Below, in pieces: positions 1 through 8,194 of a stretch of 64,000 bases of DNA. The translations under genes were made by a program, and so were the position numbers. The stretch spans positions 336,472-400,471 of the forward strand of contig NZ_JAXIWG010000004.1 in the NCBI RefSeq assembly GCF_034652275.1, given 5' to 3'. The notes beneath the pieces were generated by a model, which was given only the letters and a program-made list of their open reading frames with translations, made no database searches and was not told where the DNA came from. Origin of the DNA: Yoonia sp034652275. Lineage in GTDB: Bacteria; Pseudomonadota; Alphaproteobacteria; Rhodobacterales; Rhodobacteraceae. Numbering within the stretch: the first letter of the stretch is position 1; each line of letters starts with the position of its first letter.

Positions 1-57
1 GACGCTGGTTTTGGTGCTTTCGTCAAGCTGGGCGAACAGGGCGGCAAAGGCTTTCAT
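1..57 (-). CDS. ATP-dependent DNA ligase, N-terminal fragment
   Basis: Only the first 19 codons lie in the window (MKAFAALFAQLDESTKTSV); the gene runs off the left edge. This start, and its position directly behind a ligase-associated MBL exonuclease, match the LigC/cisplatin-resistance type of ATP-dependent DNA ligase of Alphaproteobacteria. The ATG overlaps the stop of the exonuclease by four bases (ATGA at 54-57), so the two are translationally coupled. The catalytic domain is not visible; the call rests on the N-terminal residues and the neighbour. Confidence 0.7.
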   Translation of the reverse strand, partial: MKAFAALFAQLDESTKTSV

Positions 58-1064
58 GCCGCATCCTCGCCACTGTCGAATCCTTCGCCCTGATAATCCG
101 TGCTGACGACATGTGCGTCATGCCCCTGATCGCGCAGCCATTGCTGAAAGGCGGTGGTGTAGCCGTGCGTGACAAAGATTTTCTCTGCCCCTGTCGCGGT
201 AATCGCGGCGTTCAGGCCCGCCCAGTCGGCATGGTCGGACACGATGAACCCCCGATCCGCCGCCCGCCTGCGCCGCACACCGCGCAAGGCCATCCAGCCG
301 CTGGCAAAGGCGGTCGAGGCCGGCCCGAACCGCCGCGCCCAGGGCGTGCCAAGCGCAGAAGGTGTGGCCAGTACCAAAGCGCCGGGGTGGGTTTTGGCGG
401 TCACATTCGCATCGACGCGGGTCGTGGCGGGCAGGGGGATGCCGATGCCGCGCAGCACGTCGTTCGTGTTTTCCACAGCGCCATGCGTCAGGATCGGGCC
501 GATGGCAGGGTCAAGCAGGCGCAAGAGCCTTTGCGCCTTGCCCAAAGCATAGGCCCCCAGAATAGCGGTCTTGCCTGCGGCCGCACATTCCGCCCACCAG
601 CGATTGATCTGGTCACGCAAGATGTCTTGCGGCGTCCAGTTGAAAATCGGCAGGCCGAAAGTGCATTCGCTGATGAAGGCGTGGCAGGGGACGGGGACGA
701 AAGGTTCCGACAGCCCGTCATCCACCGTCTTGTAATCGCCCGAGACGACCCAGACCTGCCCTTTGACCGCGATGCGGATCTGCGCCGATCCCGGCACATG
801 GCCTGCGGGGTGGAAGGACACTTCTGCATCCCCGATGCGCTGTGCGGTGTCATAGGCAATCGTCTGGACAGTGATGTCGCCCAAGCGGTGCCGCATCACG
901 GCGGCGGTGGTGGGGGTGGCGAGATAGCTGTCCATCCCCCAGCGCGCGTGATCGCTATGGGCGTGGGTAATCAGCGCGCGCGGCACGGGACGCCACGGGT
1001 CGATGTAGAAATCTCCCGCGGGGCAATAGATGCCGCGGTCGGTGAAGGTGAGCACATCCGCCAT
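54..1064 (-). CDS. Ligase-associated DNA exonuclease (MBL fold)
   Basis: 336 aa metallo-beta-lactamase-fold protein. The metal motif HxHxDH is at residues 34-39 (H34, H36, D38, H39), with a second ligand region around TLAGHVPGS-like 'HPAGHVPGS'. Proteins of this family (beta-CASP/SNM1-like) are encoded next to an ATP-dependent DNA ligase and are thought to trim DNA ends before sealing. The four-base overlap with the downstream ligase start supports that pairing. Length is normal for the family. The precise substrate is inferred from family knowledge. Confidence 0.9.
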   Translation of the reverse strand: MADVLTFTDRGIYCPAGDFYIDPWRPVPRALITHAHSDHARWGMDSYLATPTTAAVMRHRLGDITVQTIAYDTAQRIGDAEVSFHPAGHVPGSAQIRIAVKGQVWVVSGDYKTVDDGLSEPFVPVPCHAFISECTFGLPIFNWTPQDILRDQINRWWAECAAAGKTAILGAYALGKAQRLLRLLDPAIGPILTHGAVENTNDVLRGIGIPLPATTRVDANVTAKTHPGALVLATPSALGTPWARRFGPASTAFASGWMALRGVRRRRAADRGFIVSDHADWAGLNAAITATGAEKIFVTHGYTTAFQQWLRDQGHDAHVVSTDYQGEGFDSGEDAA

Positions 1065-1130
1065 AAGAGGTAGATAGGGTTTCTCGCAGTTGTGCCAATG
1101 GTCGGCCTGCGTGGCGGGGGTGAGTCCTGA

Positions 1131-1166
1131 GCCTCCGGCGGGAGTATTTTTGGAAAAAAGAAGATG
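1131..1166 (+). repeat. Dispersed intergenic motif, copy 1
   Basis: A GC-rich block (GCCTCCGGCGGG) is followed by AGTATTTTTGGAAAAAAGAA and AGATG. It lies between the exonuclease start and the stop of the next gene upstream. The 22-base core from GAGT to GAAG is identical to the copy near 45219-45240, and the GC-rich part matches the copy at 58011. It is non-coding and its function is unknown; a transcript-end or REP-like role is possible. Confidence 0.7.
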
Positions 1167-1178
1167 TGGACGCAGCTG

Positions 1179-2117
1179 TTAGGGATGCGCGTCGAAATGG
1201 GCGATGGTTTTGGCGGTGACGCTGTCGCGCATTTCGGGTTGGTCCATCAGCATTTCGTGCAACCCGCCTTTGATCTCGTGCAGCACGCCGCCCGGCCAGC
1301 GAGCCATGCGGGTGCGGATGGCAGCGGGATCGACGATGGACTCGTTGTTGCCCAGAAAGGTGATGCAGGGCGTGGTGGGCGACGGCAGGCGGGACAGGTC
1401 GCGCATTTCCTGCAAGGACCTGTTCAGCCAGCGCAGAGTCGGCCCGCCAAGGCCCAGTGCGGGATGCGCTTCGATCTGGCCGCGCAGGGCGGCGTAGATT
1501 TCAGGATCGTTGGTCAGCATGTTGCCGGCAAAGGGCTGCTGCAGCGGATAGCTTGTGGCGGATTGGCCGGGCACGACCTTTTCGTCGAATTTGAGCGGCA
1601 GGCTGAGGGTCGAGAGGCTCCAAGCAAACGAGCGTGTCGCGCGCGGCATCTGGATGCCCCACATCGGCGCTGAAAACATCACCGCTTTCACATCGAGGCC
1701 GTCGGTCAGCGCCCGCAGGCCGATGCAGCCCCCCATGGAATGGGCGATCAGGAAATAGGGGCGCGGCAGGCCAAGGGCCGTGGCATGGGCCAGCAAGGCC
1801 GCAACATCGCGATGGTAATCTGCGAAATCGCCAACATGGCCGAGGTTCGGATCAGCGATCAGCCGGTCCGCCAGCCCTTGTCCGCGCCAGTCCACGGCGA
1901 GCGCGGCATAGCCGGATGCCGTTAGCGCCTGTGCTGTGATGCCGTATTTTTCGATATATTCGGTGCGACCGGGAAAGATCAGCACGGTGCCTTTGGCGCC
2001 CTCCACGGGCCAGTGACCGGCGCGGATGCGCCGGTTGTCGCTGGTGGTCAGCCAATGCGCAGCCCCGTTTGCCGGGCCGTTTGCGACATCATCGAAAAAC
2101 GGGGCCGCGGGTGACAT
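1179..2117 (-). CDS. Alpha/beta hydrolase (lysophospholipase-like)
   Basis: 312 aa. The nucleophile elbow AHSMGG places the catalytic Ser at residue 127; the early strand-turn FPGRTEYIEKY (residues 48-58) and the VDWRGQG motif (75-81) are typical of monoacylglycerol lipase/PldB-like hydrolases. Catalytic Asp and His are expected near LGNNES and GGLHEM in the C-terminal third. No signal peptide, so cytoplasmic. It overlaps the SCP2-like gene upstream by one base (TGATG), so both are probably one operon linked to lipid turnover. The substrate is not known. Confidence 0.88.
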   Translation of the reverse strand: MSPAAPFFDDVANGPANGAAHWLTTSDNRRIRAGHWPVEGAKGTVLIFPGRTEYIEKYGITAQALTASGYAALAVDWRGQGLADRLIADPNLGHVGDFADYHRDVAALLAHATALGLPRPYFLIAHSMGGCIGLRALTDGLDVKAVMFSAPMWGIQMPRATRSFAWSLSTLSLPLKFDEKVVPGQSATSYPLQQPFAGNMLTNDPEIYAALRGQIEAHPALGLGGPTLRWLNRSLQEMRDLSRLPSPTTPCITFLGNNESIVDPAAIRTRMARWPGGVLHEIKGGLHEMLMDQPEMRDSVTAKTIAHFDAHP

Positions 2118-2407
2118 CAGCCAAGCACGCTGGTCAGTTTCATCGCCATGCCCATATCGCCGTCAACGCTGAGCTTGCCGGTCATGAAGGCGGTCGTGGG
2201 GTTCAGCTCGTCATCGAGAATCGCCTTGAACACATCCGCCGTGGCGGTCAGCGTGACATCGGCGTCGTCATCGGCTGCGCGTGCGCCGCTTTGGTCGATG
2301 ATGATGGTGCCTTCGTCTTCGATGACGAATTTGGCCGTGCCGTCGAATCCGTTGCCGCCCATTTTGGCGTTCAGCTGGGTGACGGCTTCGTTGACTACAT
2401 CGCTCAT
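2117..2407 (-). CDS. SCP2 sterol-binding domain protein
   Basis: 96 aa, a single SCP2 domain with no other region. Visible family features are the central GxxxFxIxDEGTIxID segment and the C-terminal FxxGKLSVDGDMGMAMKL block that closes the hydrophobic lipid pocket. Small stand-alone SCP2 proteins bind acyl-CoA or other lipids non-specifically. Stop and start codons overlap with the downstream hydrolase, so a joint role in lipid handling is likely but is inferred from context only. Confidence 0.9.
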   Translation of the reverse strand: MSDVVNEAVTQLNAKMGGNGFDGTAKFVIEDEGTIIIDQSGARAADDDADVTLTATADVFKAILDDELNPTTAFMTGKLSVDGDMGMAMKLTSVLG

Positions 2408-2463
2408 GATTTTGATCCTCTCGTGATGATTTGCGGCAGGCAGGCTCTGGTGTCTGTCGCGTG

Positions 2464-3042
2464 ATGCGCTACATTGCAGGTATGGTAGCTGATGTCTTTC
2501 GCTTCAAATGTATCGTTGCGGCACTTGTGCTGGGCTTTGGTGTTTCGCTGCCTGTGGTCGCACAAACCGACAGGCTCGACCAGCTTTTCGCGGAATTGTC
2601 ACAAACCGATGAAGCGGGGTCCTTGCGGATCGAACAGCAGATCATCGCGGAGTGGGGCAAGAGCGGGTCGGCCTCTATCGACCTGCTGTTGCGGCGCGGG
2701 CAGGATGCGCTGGATGACGGTGAACCCGATGCCGCACTTGATCATTTTTCGGCGCTGGTCGATCATGCCCCCGATTTCGCCGAAGGCTATTACCTGCGCG
2801 CCACGTCCTTTTATCTGCTGGATGAAATCGGCCCCGCCATGGCCGACCTTGAAGAGGTGCTGACCCGCAATCCGCGCCATTTCGAGGCGATGCGCGGACT
2901 GGCGGTGATGATGGAAGAAACCGGCAGGCCCGCAGCGGCGCTTGCACTTTACGGCATGATCCTTGAGATCGTGCCCTTTTCCGCAGAGGCGCAAGCAGAA
3001 CGCCTGCGCCTGCAACAACAGCTAGAAGGCCAGGCGATCTGA
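2464..3042 (+). CDS. Exported tetratricopeptide-repeat protein
   Basis: About 192 aa from the ATG at 2464 (an ATG at 2482 is an alternative; upstream codons in the same frame look non-coding). A hydrophobic N-terminal stretch ending in PVVAQ is a probable Sec signal peptide. The mature part has about three TPR-like helical pairs (around DALDDGEPDAALDHF, AEGYYLRATSFYLL and RNPRHFEAMRGLAVM) and ends in a short Gln-rich helix. It is probably a periplasmic scaffold. Genes of this type often sit before the SUV3-like helicase in roseobacters; its partner is unknown. Confidence 0.8.
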   Translation: MRYIAGMVADVFRFKCIVAALVLGFGVSLPVVAQTDRLDQLFAELSQTDEAGSLRIEQQIIAEWGKSGSASIDLLLRRGQDALDDGEPDAALDHFSALVDHAPDFAEGYYLRATSFYLLDEIGPAMADLEEVLTRNPRHFEAMRGLAVMMEETGRPAAALALYGMILEIVPFSAEAQAERLRLQQQLEGQAI

Positions 3043-3067
3043 CCGCCCGGCCCTGACGGGGACGAAA

Positions 3068-5830
3068 ATGCAAGGTTCCCGGATCACGGCCGTTCTTGGG
3101 CCGACCAATACCGGCAAGACCCACTATGCCATCCAGCGGATGCTGTCGTACCGCACCGGCGTGATCGGCCTGCCGCTGCGTCTGCTGGCGCGCGAGGTCT
3201 ATGACCGCATCGTCGCGATCAAGGGGCCGGGGGTTGTGGCGCTGGTCACCGGCGAGGAACGGATCGTTCCGCCGCGTGCGGCCTTTTGGGTCTGCACGGT
3301 CGAGGCGATGCCCGACGGCATGGGCTGCGATTTTCTGGCCGTCGATGAAATCCAGCTTTGCGCCGATCCCGAACGCGGGCATGTGTTCACCGACCGGCTG
3401 CTGCATGCGCGCGGCCTGCATGAAACCCTGTTTCTGGGGGCCGAAACCATGCGCGGCGCGATTGCAGCCCTTGTGCCCGGCGTGCAGTTCATGGTCCGCG
3501 ACCGGATGTCGGAACTGACCTATACGGGTTCGAAAAAGATCAGCCGGATGCCCGCTCGGTCGGCCATCGTCGGGTTCTCGGTCGATAACGTCTATGCCAT
3601 TGCCGAATTGTTGCGCCGCACCAAGGGCGGGGCGGCTGTTGTCATGGGCGCGCTGTCGCCCCGCACCCGCAATGCGCAGGTGGAAATGTACCAGAACGGC
3701 GATGTCGATTTTCTGGTGGCCACCGATGCGATCGGCATGGGGCTGAACCTTGATATCAGCCATGTCGCCTTTTCTTCACTGACCAAATACGACGGCCGCC
3801 GGATGCGGCATCTGGAACCGCAGGAGTTGGCGCAGATCGCGGGCCGCGCGGGGCGGCATATCGAGAACGGCACCTTTGGCGTGACGGGCGAGGCCCCGCC
3901 CTTGGACGATGCCGTGGCCGAGGCGATCTGCAACCACCAGTTCCGGCCTGTGGCGAAATTGCAATGGCGCAACAGCCGGTTACAGTTCGGCTCGATCAAG
4001 CGGCTGGTCGGATCGCTCGAGGATCGCACCGACAACCCCTGGCTGACGCGCGTGCGCGAAAGCGACGATCTGGCGGCGTTGAAAGCGCTGGCGTTGGATG
4101 CCGAGGTTGCGGCGCGCGCGACGGACGGGCCATCGGTGAAACTGCTGTGGGATGTCTGCCGCATTCCCGATTTCCGCGGTATTTCGGCGGGTGAACATGC
4201 CGGATTGCTGACGCAGATCTACAACGATCTGCACCAGCTTGGGCATGTCTCGGCCAATTGGTTCGCCTTGCAGGTGCGCCGGATTGACCGCACCGACGGG
4301 GACATTGATACTCTGTCCAAGCGGCTCGCGTATATCCGCACATGGACCTATGTGGCGCAACGCAAGGGCTGGCTGCTTGACGATTCCCATTGGCGCGATG
4401 AAACCCGCGCTGTAGAAGACCGTTTATCAGATGCGCTGCATGGCGCGTTGACGCAAAGATTTGTGGACCGGCGGACCAGCATCCTGCTTCGCCGGCTCAA
4501 ACAAAAGGAGAGCCTGTTGGCCGAGGTGAATGAAAAAGGTGAAGTGACCGTCGAGGGCGAATTCGTCGGTCGTCTGGAAGGGTTCCGTTTCCGTATGGAC
4601 AAGGCGGGCAGCCCCGACGAGGCGAAAACCTTGCGGCAGGCGTCCCAGCAGGCGATTGCGCCGCATCTGCATCTGCGCGCGGACCGTTTTTATAACGCGC
4701 CCGATACCGAGATTGATTTCACCGAACAGGGTGGCCTCATGTGGGGCGATCAGGCCGTGGGCAAGCTGGTGGCAGGGTCCGACCCGCTGAAACCCGGTGT
4801 CGCGGTTTTCGTCGATGACGAGGCGGGCCCCGATGTGACGGCCAAGGTGCAGCGCCGGTTGCAGCATTTCATCGACCGCAAGATCGCGGCAGGGTTCGAA
4901 CCTTTGCTGGCGCTCAAGAATGACGAGACGCTGACAGGGGCCGCCAAGGGCTTTGCCTACCGGATGGCGGAACATTTCGGCATTATCCCGCGCGGCGATA
5001 TCGCCGACGAGGTGAAGGCGCTGGATCAGGAAGCGCGCAGCGCCCTGCGCAAGCATGGTGTGCGCTTTGGCCAGTTCACGATTTTCCAGCCCTTGCTGTT
5101 GAAACCGGCACCCACGCGGCTGCGCCTTGTGCTGTGGTCGCTGGCCCGTGATCTGTCGGAATTTCCCCAAAGCCCGCCCCCCGGTCTGGTGACGGTGCCT
5201 ACCGCAAAAGATGCCGTGCCAGGCTATTACGCGATGGCGGGCTACCGCGCTGCTGGCGACCGTGCGATCCGCATCGATATGCTGGAACGTCTGGCCGATA
5301 TGCTGCGCGACAAGGACAGCCGTGGCGGTTTCGAGGCAAACCCCGACATGCTGTCGATCACCGGCATGACGCTGGACCAGTTCGCCGATCTGATGGCGGG
5401 GCTAGGCTACAAGGCGGAAAAGGCTGAACGCGTGAAGGTCAAGGCACCGCGCGCCGATGTGGCAGGTGATCCGCCGACCGAAATTCCGGTCGAAACCCCC
5501 GATCAACCTGCTGACGCGCCCGCCGAAGTGCCGGCTGATACGCCGCAGGAAATGCCTGCCGACGCACCTGTCGAAACGCCGGACGCACCCGAGATGGAGG
5601 TGTTCTATACCTTCACATGGGGCGGACGCCCCGCCCGTGCGGCGCGGCCCGAGAACGCGCGCGCCAACGACCGGCCGCGCGGGAATGCCAAGCCCAAGGG
5701 CAAACCCAAAGGCAAACCGCAGGCACCTGCGCATAAACCTGAACGGTTTCAGGCAAAGCCCAAATACGAAAAGCCTATCGATCCCGACAATCCGTTCGCT
5801 GCCGCTCTGGCCGGGTTCAAGAAAGATTGA
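3068..5830 (+). CDS. SUV3-like ATP-dependent RNA helicase
   Basis: 920 aa. Walker A is GPTNTGKT (residues 11-18), motif II is DEIQ, and the C-terminal RecA-like lobe carries the Q-x-x-GRAGR signature. This is the arrangement of mitochondrial SUV3, an RNA helicase that works with exoribonucleases in RNA decay. After the helicase core and an accessory region comes a Pro/Glu/Asp-rich low-complexity linker (roughly residues 795-840) and a Lys/Arg/Pro-rich tail, both probably disordered and RNA-contacting. The TTG start of the S4 RNA-binding gene overlaps its stop, supporting a shared role in RNA metabolism. Confidence 0.9.
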   Translation: MQGSRITAVLGPTNTGKTHYAIQRMLSYRTGVIGLPLRLLAREVYDRIVAIKGPGVVALVTGEERIVPPRAAFWVCTVEAMPDGMGCDFLAVDEIQLCADPERGHVFTDRLLHARGLHETLFLGAETMRGAIAALVPGVQFMVRDRMSELTYTGSKKISRMPARSAIVGFSVDNVYAIAELLRRTKGGAAVVMGALSPRTRNAQVEMYQNGDVDFLVATDAIGMGLNLDISHVAFSSLTKYDGRRMRHLEPQELAQIAGRAGRHIENGTFGVTGEAPPLDDAVAEAICNHQFRPVAKLQWRNSRLQFGSIKRLVGSLEDRTDNPWLTRVRESDDLAALKALALDAEVAARATDGPSVKLLWDVCRIPDFRGISAGEHAGLLTQIYNDLHQLGHVSANWFALQVRRIDRTDGDIDTLSKRLAYIRTWTYVAQRKGWLLDDSHWRDETRAVEDRLSDALHGALTQRFVDRRTSILLRRLKQKESLLAEVNEKGEVTVEGEFVGRLEGFRFRMDKAGSPDEAKTLRQASQQAIAPHLHLRADRFYNAPDTEIDFTEQGGLMWGDQAVGKLVAGSDPLKPGVAVFVDDEAGPDVTAKVQRRLQHFIDRKIAAGFEPLLALKNDETLTGAAKGFAYRMAEHFGIIPRGDIADEVKALDQEARSALRKHGVRFGQFTIFQPLLLKPAPTRLRLVLWSLARDLSEFPQSPPPGLVTVPTAKDAVPGYYAMAGYRAAGDRAIRIDMLERLADMLRDKDSRGGFEANPDMLSITGMTLDQFADLMAGLGYKAEKAERVKVKAPRADVAGDPPTEIPVETPDQPADAPAEVPADTPQEMPADAPVETPDAPEMEVFYTFTWGGRPARAARPENARANDRPRGNAKPKGKPKGKPQAPAHKPERFQAKPKYEKPIDPDNPFAAALAGFKKD

Positions 5831-6216
5831 CCGACGCCGCGCGTGTCACGATCCGGCTGGATAAATGGCTGTGGCATGCGCGGTTCTTCAAATCGCGCAG
5901 CATCGCCGCCGGGGTTGTGACCGGGGGCAAGGTGCGGGTCGGTGGTGTGCCTGTCAGCAAACCCGCCCGCGCCGTGGGGGCGGGGGATGTGCTGACCTTC
6001 GTGCAGGCCGATGTCACGCGGGTGATCCGCATCCTTGATTGCGGCACACGCCGTGGTCCGGCACCCGAGGCGCAGGCGCTTTACGAGGATCTGACGCCCG
6101 TCACGGTACCTGCACCCCAGAACCCCGGCAGCGACCGCAAGGGGCGACCCACCAAGAAGGACCGCAGGGATATGATGACGCAGCGCGGGATGGATGACCC
6201 TTTCACGCTTGAATGA
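5827..6216 (+). CDS. S4-domain RNA-binding protein (HslR-like)
   Basis: 129 aa. The N-terminal S4 domain is clear: RLDKWLWHARFFKSRS, then a GG-K-V-RVGG turn. HslR/Hsp15-type proteins bind stalled 50S subunits carrying nascent chains. The C-terminal tail (GSDRKGRPTKKDRRD) is basic and probably disordered. The start is a TTG at 5827 overlapping the TGA of the helicase; no ATG fits the domain boundary, so the pair appears translationally coupled. The assignment to the S4 family is firm, the exact function inferred. Confidence 0.88.
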   Translation: MTDAARVTIRLDKWLWHARFFKSRSIAAGVVTGGKVRVGGVPVSKPARAVGAGDVLTFVQADVTRVIRILDCGTRRGPAPEAQALYEDLTPVTVPAPQNPGSDRKGRPTKKDRRDMMTQRGMDDPFTLE

Positions 6217-6263
6217 CCGCGCGATCCGATTTAGCAAGCCTGCGAAGAATTACGGATGATCCC

Positions 6264-6599
6264 ATGACCTATATCGTCAACGACAATTGTATCGCCTGCA
6301 AATACACCGACTGCGTCGAGGTGTGTCCGGTGGATTGTTTCTACGAGGGCGAGAACATGCTGGTAATCCACCCCGACGAATGCATCGACTGCGGCGTGTG
6401 CGAACCCGAATGCCCCGCCGACGCGATCCGCCCCGATACCGAACCCGACATGGAAAAATGGGTCGAGTTCAACCGCAAATATTCGGAAATGTGGCCGGTC
6501 ATCATCACCAAGAAAGACCCGCTGCCCGGTGCCGCCGAGATGGATGGCCAGCCCGACAAGATGCGCCTATTTTCCGAATCTCCCGGCGAAGGCGGTTGA
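6264..6599 (+). CDS. fdxA: Seven-iron ferredoxin FdxA
   Basis: 111 aa from MTYIVNDNC; in-frame upstream codons (from 6213) have no family resemblance. Two clusters are visible: CIACKYTDCVEVCP (residues 9 onward, binding the 3Fe-4S and part of the 4Fe-4S cluster) and CIDCGVCEPECP (about 39-50). The C-terminal extension is typical of the di-cluster FdxA family of Alphaproteobacteria. It acts as a low-potential electron carrier; its redox partner cannot be told from the sequence. A terminator follows at once. Confidence 0.94.
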   Translation: MTYIVNDNCIACKYTDCVEVCPVDCFYEGENMLVIHPDECIDCGVCEPECPADAIRPDTEPDMEKWVEFNRKYSEMWPVIITKKDPLPGAAEMDGQPDKMRLFSESPGEGG

Positions 6600-6628
6600 C
6601 GCTAACCCTTTGATCCCAAAGGATTGCT

Positions 6629-6666
6629 GCGCCCTTTGACGGGACGCTTCCGAAGGGCGCGTTTTT
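6629..6666 (+). terminator. Intrinsic terminator after fdxA
   Basis: Perfect 8-bp stem GCGCCCTT/AAGGGCGC (6629-6636 and 6653-6660) with a 16-base loop, followed by GTTTTT. It lies 30 bases after the fdxA stop. Confidence 0.7.
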
Positions 6667-6722
6667 GTGGTATGATTCTGTCAATGACGCGAACGATTTG
6701 ATCCTGCCCAAACGTACCTAAC

Positions 6723-6754
6723 CCGCCGGTGACCCTTGTTACCGACGGTTTTTT
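6723..6754 (+). terminator. Second intrinsic terminator or attenuator before carD
   Basis: Eleven-bp stem CCGCCGGTGAC/GTTACCGACGG with one mismatch and one G-T wobble, loop CCTT, followed directly by six Ts (6749-6754). It is distinct from the fdxA terminator 60 bases upstream and leaves only 37 bases before the carD ATG. It could end a short RNA started after 6667 or attenuate the carD leader. Confidence 0.72.
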
Positions 6755-6791
6755 GTCGCCTGACGTGCCGGATTGCCATGAAAGGACAATC

Positions 6792-7298
6792 ATGACCAAG
6801 AAGAAAAGCGAATTCAGCCCCGACCAGTTTGTCGTCTATCCGGCGCATGGCGTGGGCAAGATCGTCTCTGTCGAAACGCAGGAAGTCGCGGGCTTCGAGC
6901 TTGAGATGTTCGTGATCGCCTTCGAGAAGGACAAGATGACCCTGCGCGTGCCGACGCACAAGGCATCCGATGTGGGCATGCGCGCGCTGGCCACGCCCGA
7001 TGTGGTGAACCATGCGCTCAAAACGCTCAAGGGCAAGGCCAAGGTCAAAAAGGCCATGTGGTCGCGCCGTGCGCAGGAATACGAGCAAAAGATCAATTCC
7101 GGCGACCTGATCGCCATCGCCGAAGTCGTGCGCGACCTGCACCGTCAGGACGACCAGCGCGAGCAAAGCTATTCCGAGCGTCAGCTGTATGAAGCGGCCC
7201 TGGAACGCCTGACCCGCGAATTCGCCGCCGTGGCTGGTGATGACGAGAACGCGGCAGCGGCACAGATCGGGTCTGTGCTGGTGGGGCGGGCTGCTTAA
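6792..7298 (+). CDS. carD: CarD/CdnL family RNA polymerase-binding regulator
   Basis: 168 aa from MTKKKSEFSPDQFVVYPAHGVG; the in-frame extension back to 6729 overlaps the upstream hairpin and is not believed. The N-terminal half is the CarD/TRCF RNAP-interaction domain (VVYPAHGVGKI, then residues rich in beta strands); the C-terminal half is helical with the conserved W-S-R-R-AQEYEQKI segment that contacts the -10 upstream edge. In Rhodobacter, CarD activates many promoters that lack the -7T. Monocistronic: terminators on both sides. Confidence 0.93.
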   Translation: MTKKKSEFSPDQFVVYPAHGVGKIVSVETQEVAGFELEMFVIAFEKDKMTLRVPTHKASDVGMRALATPDVVNHALKTLKGKAKVKKAMWSRRAQEYEQKINSGDLIAIAEVVRDLHRQDDQREQSYSERQLYEAALERLTREFAAVAGDDENAAAAQIGSVLVGRAA

Positions 7299-7315
7299 GC
7301 GTCCGTGAAATAAGG

Positions 7316-7347
7316 AAAAAGCCGCGCCAGAGAGCGCGGCTTTTTTT
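7316..7347 (+). terminator. Intrinsic terminator of carD
   Basis: Stem GCCGCGC/GCGCGGC (7321-7327, 7334-7340), loop CAGAGA, flanked by AAAAA and TTTTTTT. Bidirectional in form. Confidence 0.88.
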
Positions 7348-7532
7348 ATGGCGCTTTCCGCGCGGTGCGTGGCGTTGACGCATTAGAAGGGATGCGTATT
7401 TGGACCGCGCCGGTCGTCCTCCCAGTTCAGTCTAACTGCCAAGCATTTCTGACCCACAGCGGACCATCGGCACAGGGTGCAGGTAGGTCAGGTGAGCGGG
7501 ACGAAGCCGACTTTCGCCGCACTCCAAAACAT

Positions 7533-7961
7533 TTAATCTTCGTTCAGGGCGTCGGAATCCCGGCCATTTTTCCAAACGAAAACGGGATCACGATTATCCG
7601 ATTGCTCGGCGACGAGAAAAGCTTGCGCCAATTCCGTCTGTCGCTCTAGCGCTTCGGCGAAGACTTCCACTCTCCGGCCCGTCATGCGCTCGTTTATTTC
7701 GTTGATCGTAGTGCCGCGCGCACTTGCACCATTTGATCCATAATTTGATTTCAATGTCTTGGCTTGTTCGATGATCTCCAGCGCAACACGTGATGGATAG
7801 CGGGGGTCAATGCTCAGGCAATACGAAGCGATGTGTACTGGAGAAAAGTCGCAGGCATCCAACCCACAGCATTCGATCTCACAAATTGTCGCGCAGTATC
7901 TGGCCAGCGCTTCAATATGCATCTGCTGGTGCGAAGCAGGTAGCCGAGGGATACGGTTCAT
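7533..7961 (-). CDS. Hypothetical protein with ECCGLDACDF motif
   Basis: 142 aa, not confidently recognised. A cysteine-rich N-terminal segment (ARYCATICEIECCGLDACDF, residues 21-40) is the only strong motif and resembles an uncharacterised domain family with EC-CG-DA-DF (possibly DUF6331, from memory). The rest is soluble and mixed charge, without signal peptide or membrane segment. Sampled lines are about 42-50% GC against about 64% around, and codon use is unlike the neighbours, so recent transfer is likely. No partner gene is visible. It could be a solitary cargo gene. Confidence 0.6.
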   Translation of the reverse strand: MNRIPRLPASHQQMHIEALARYCATICEIECCGLDACDFSPVHIASYCLSIDPRYPSRVALEIIEQAKTLKSNYGSNGASARGTTINEINERMTGRRVEVFAEALERQTELAQAFLVAEQSDNRDPVFVWKNGRDSDALNED

Positions 7962-8194
7962 ACGATTCCAGCCGAATTAAGTTCCAATTGTTAGCTGAGT
8001 ATGCCACGCGACCTTCGACTATTGCACCGCAGAAATTCAGTAGTTTGGGCTCATTCCAGCCGTTCGCTGCGATTTGCGCGAAGCGATGCCGCTCAATTCT
8101 GGTCATTTCTTGACACGATGCTCAAAACAGCCACCTGGCCGTCACGCGGCAGGGTCGGTTTTGAAATCAAGTCAAACACCAACCCGAACCTGCT
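7962..8194. other. AT-rich non-coding segment with repeat-like block
   Basis: No credible gene. The part from about 8040 to 8110 contains TTCGCTGCGATTTGCGCGAA (8062-8081), a short inverted repeat (TTCGC/GCGAA), and a preceding GGGCTC context that, read on the minus strand, resembles the segment at 63737-63766. Roseobacter genomes carry decayed intergenic repeats of this appearance; that link is from memory. A 64-codon frame on the minus strand (7912-8106) falls inside it and is judged spurious. Confidence 0.35.

Noticed and set aside
7912..8106. 64-codon minus-strand frame next to the Cys-rich gene
   Set aside because: It lies in repeat-like sequence, overlaps the start of the neighbouring gene and shows no domain or ribosome site.
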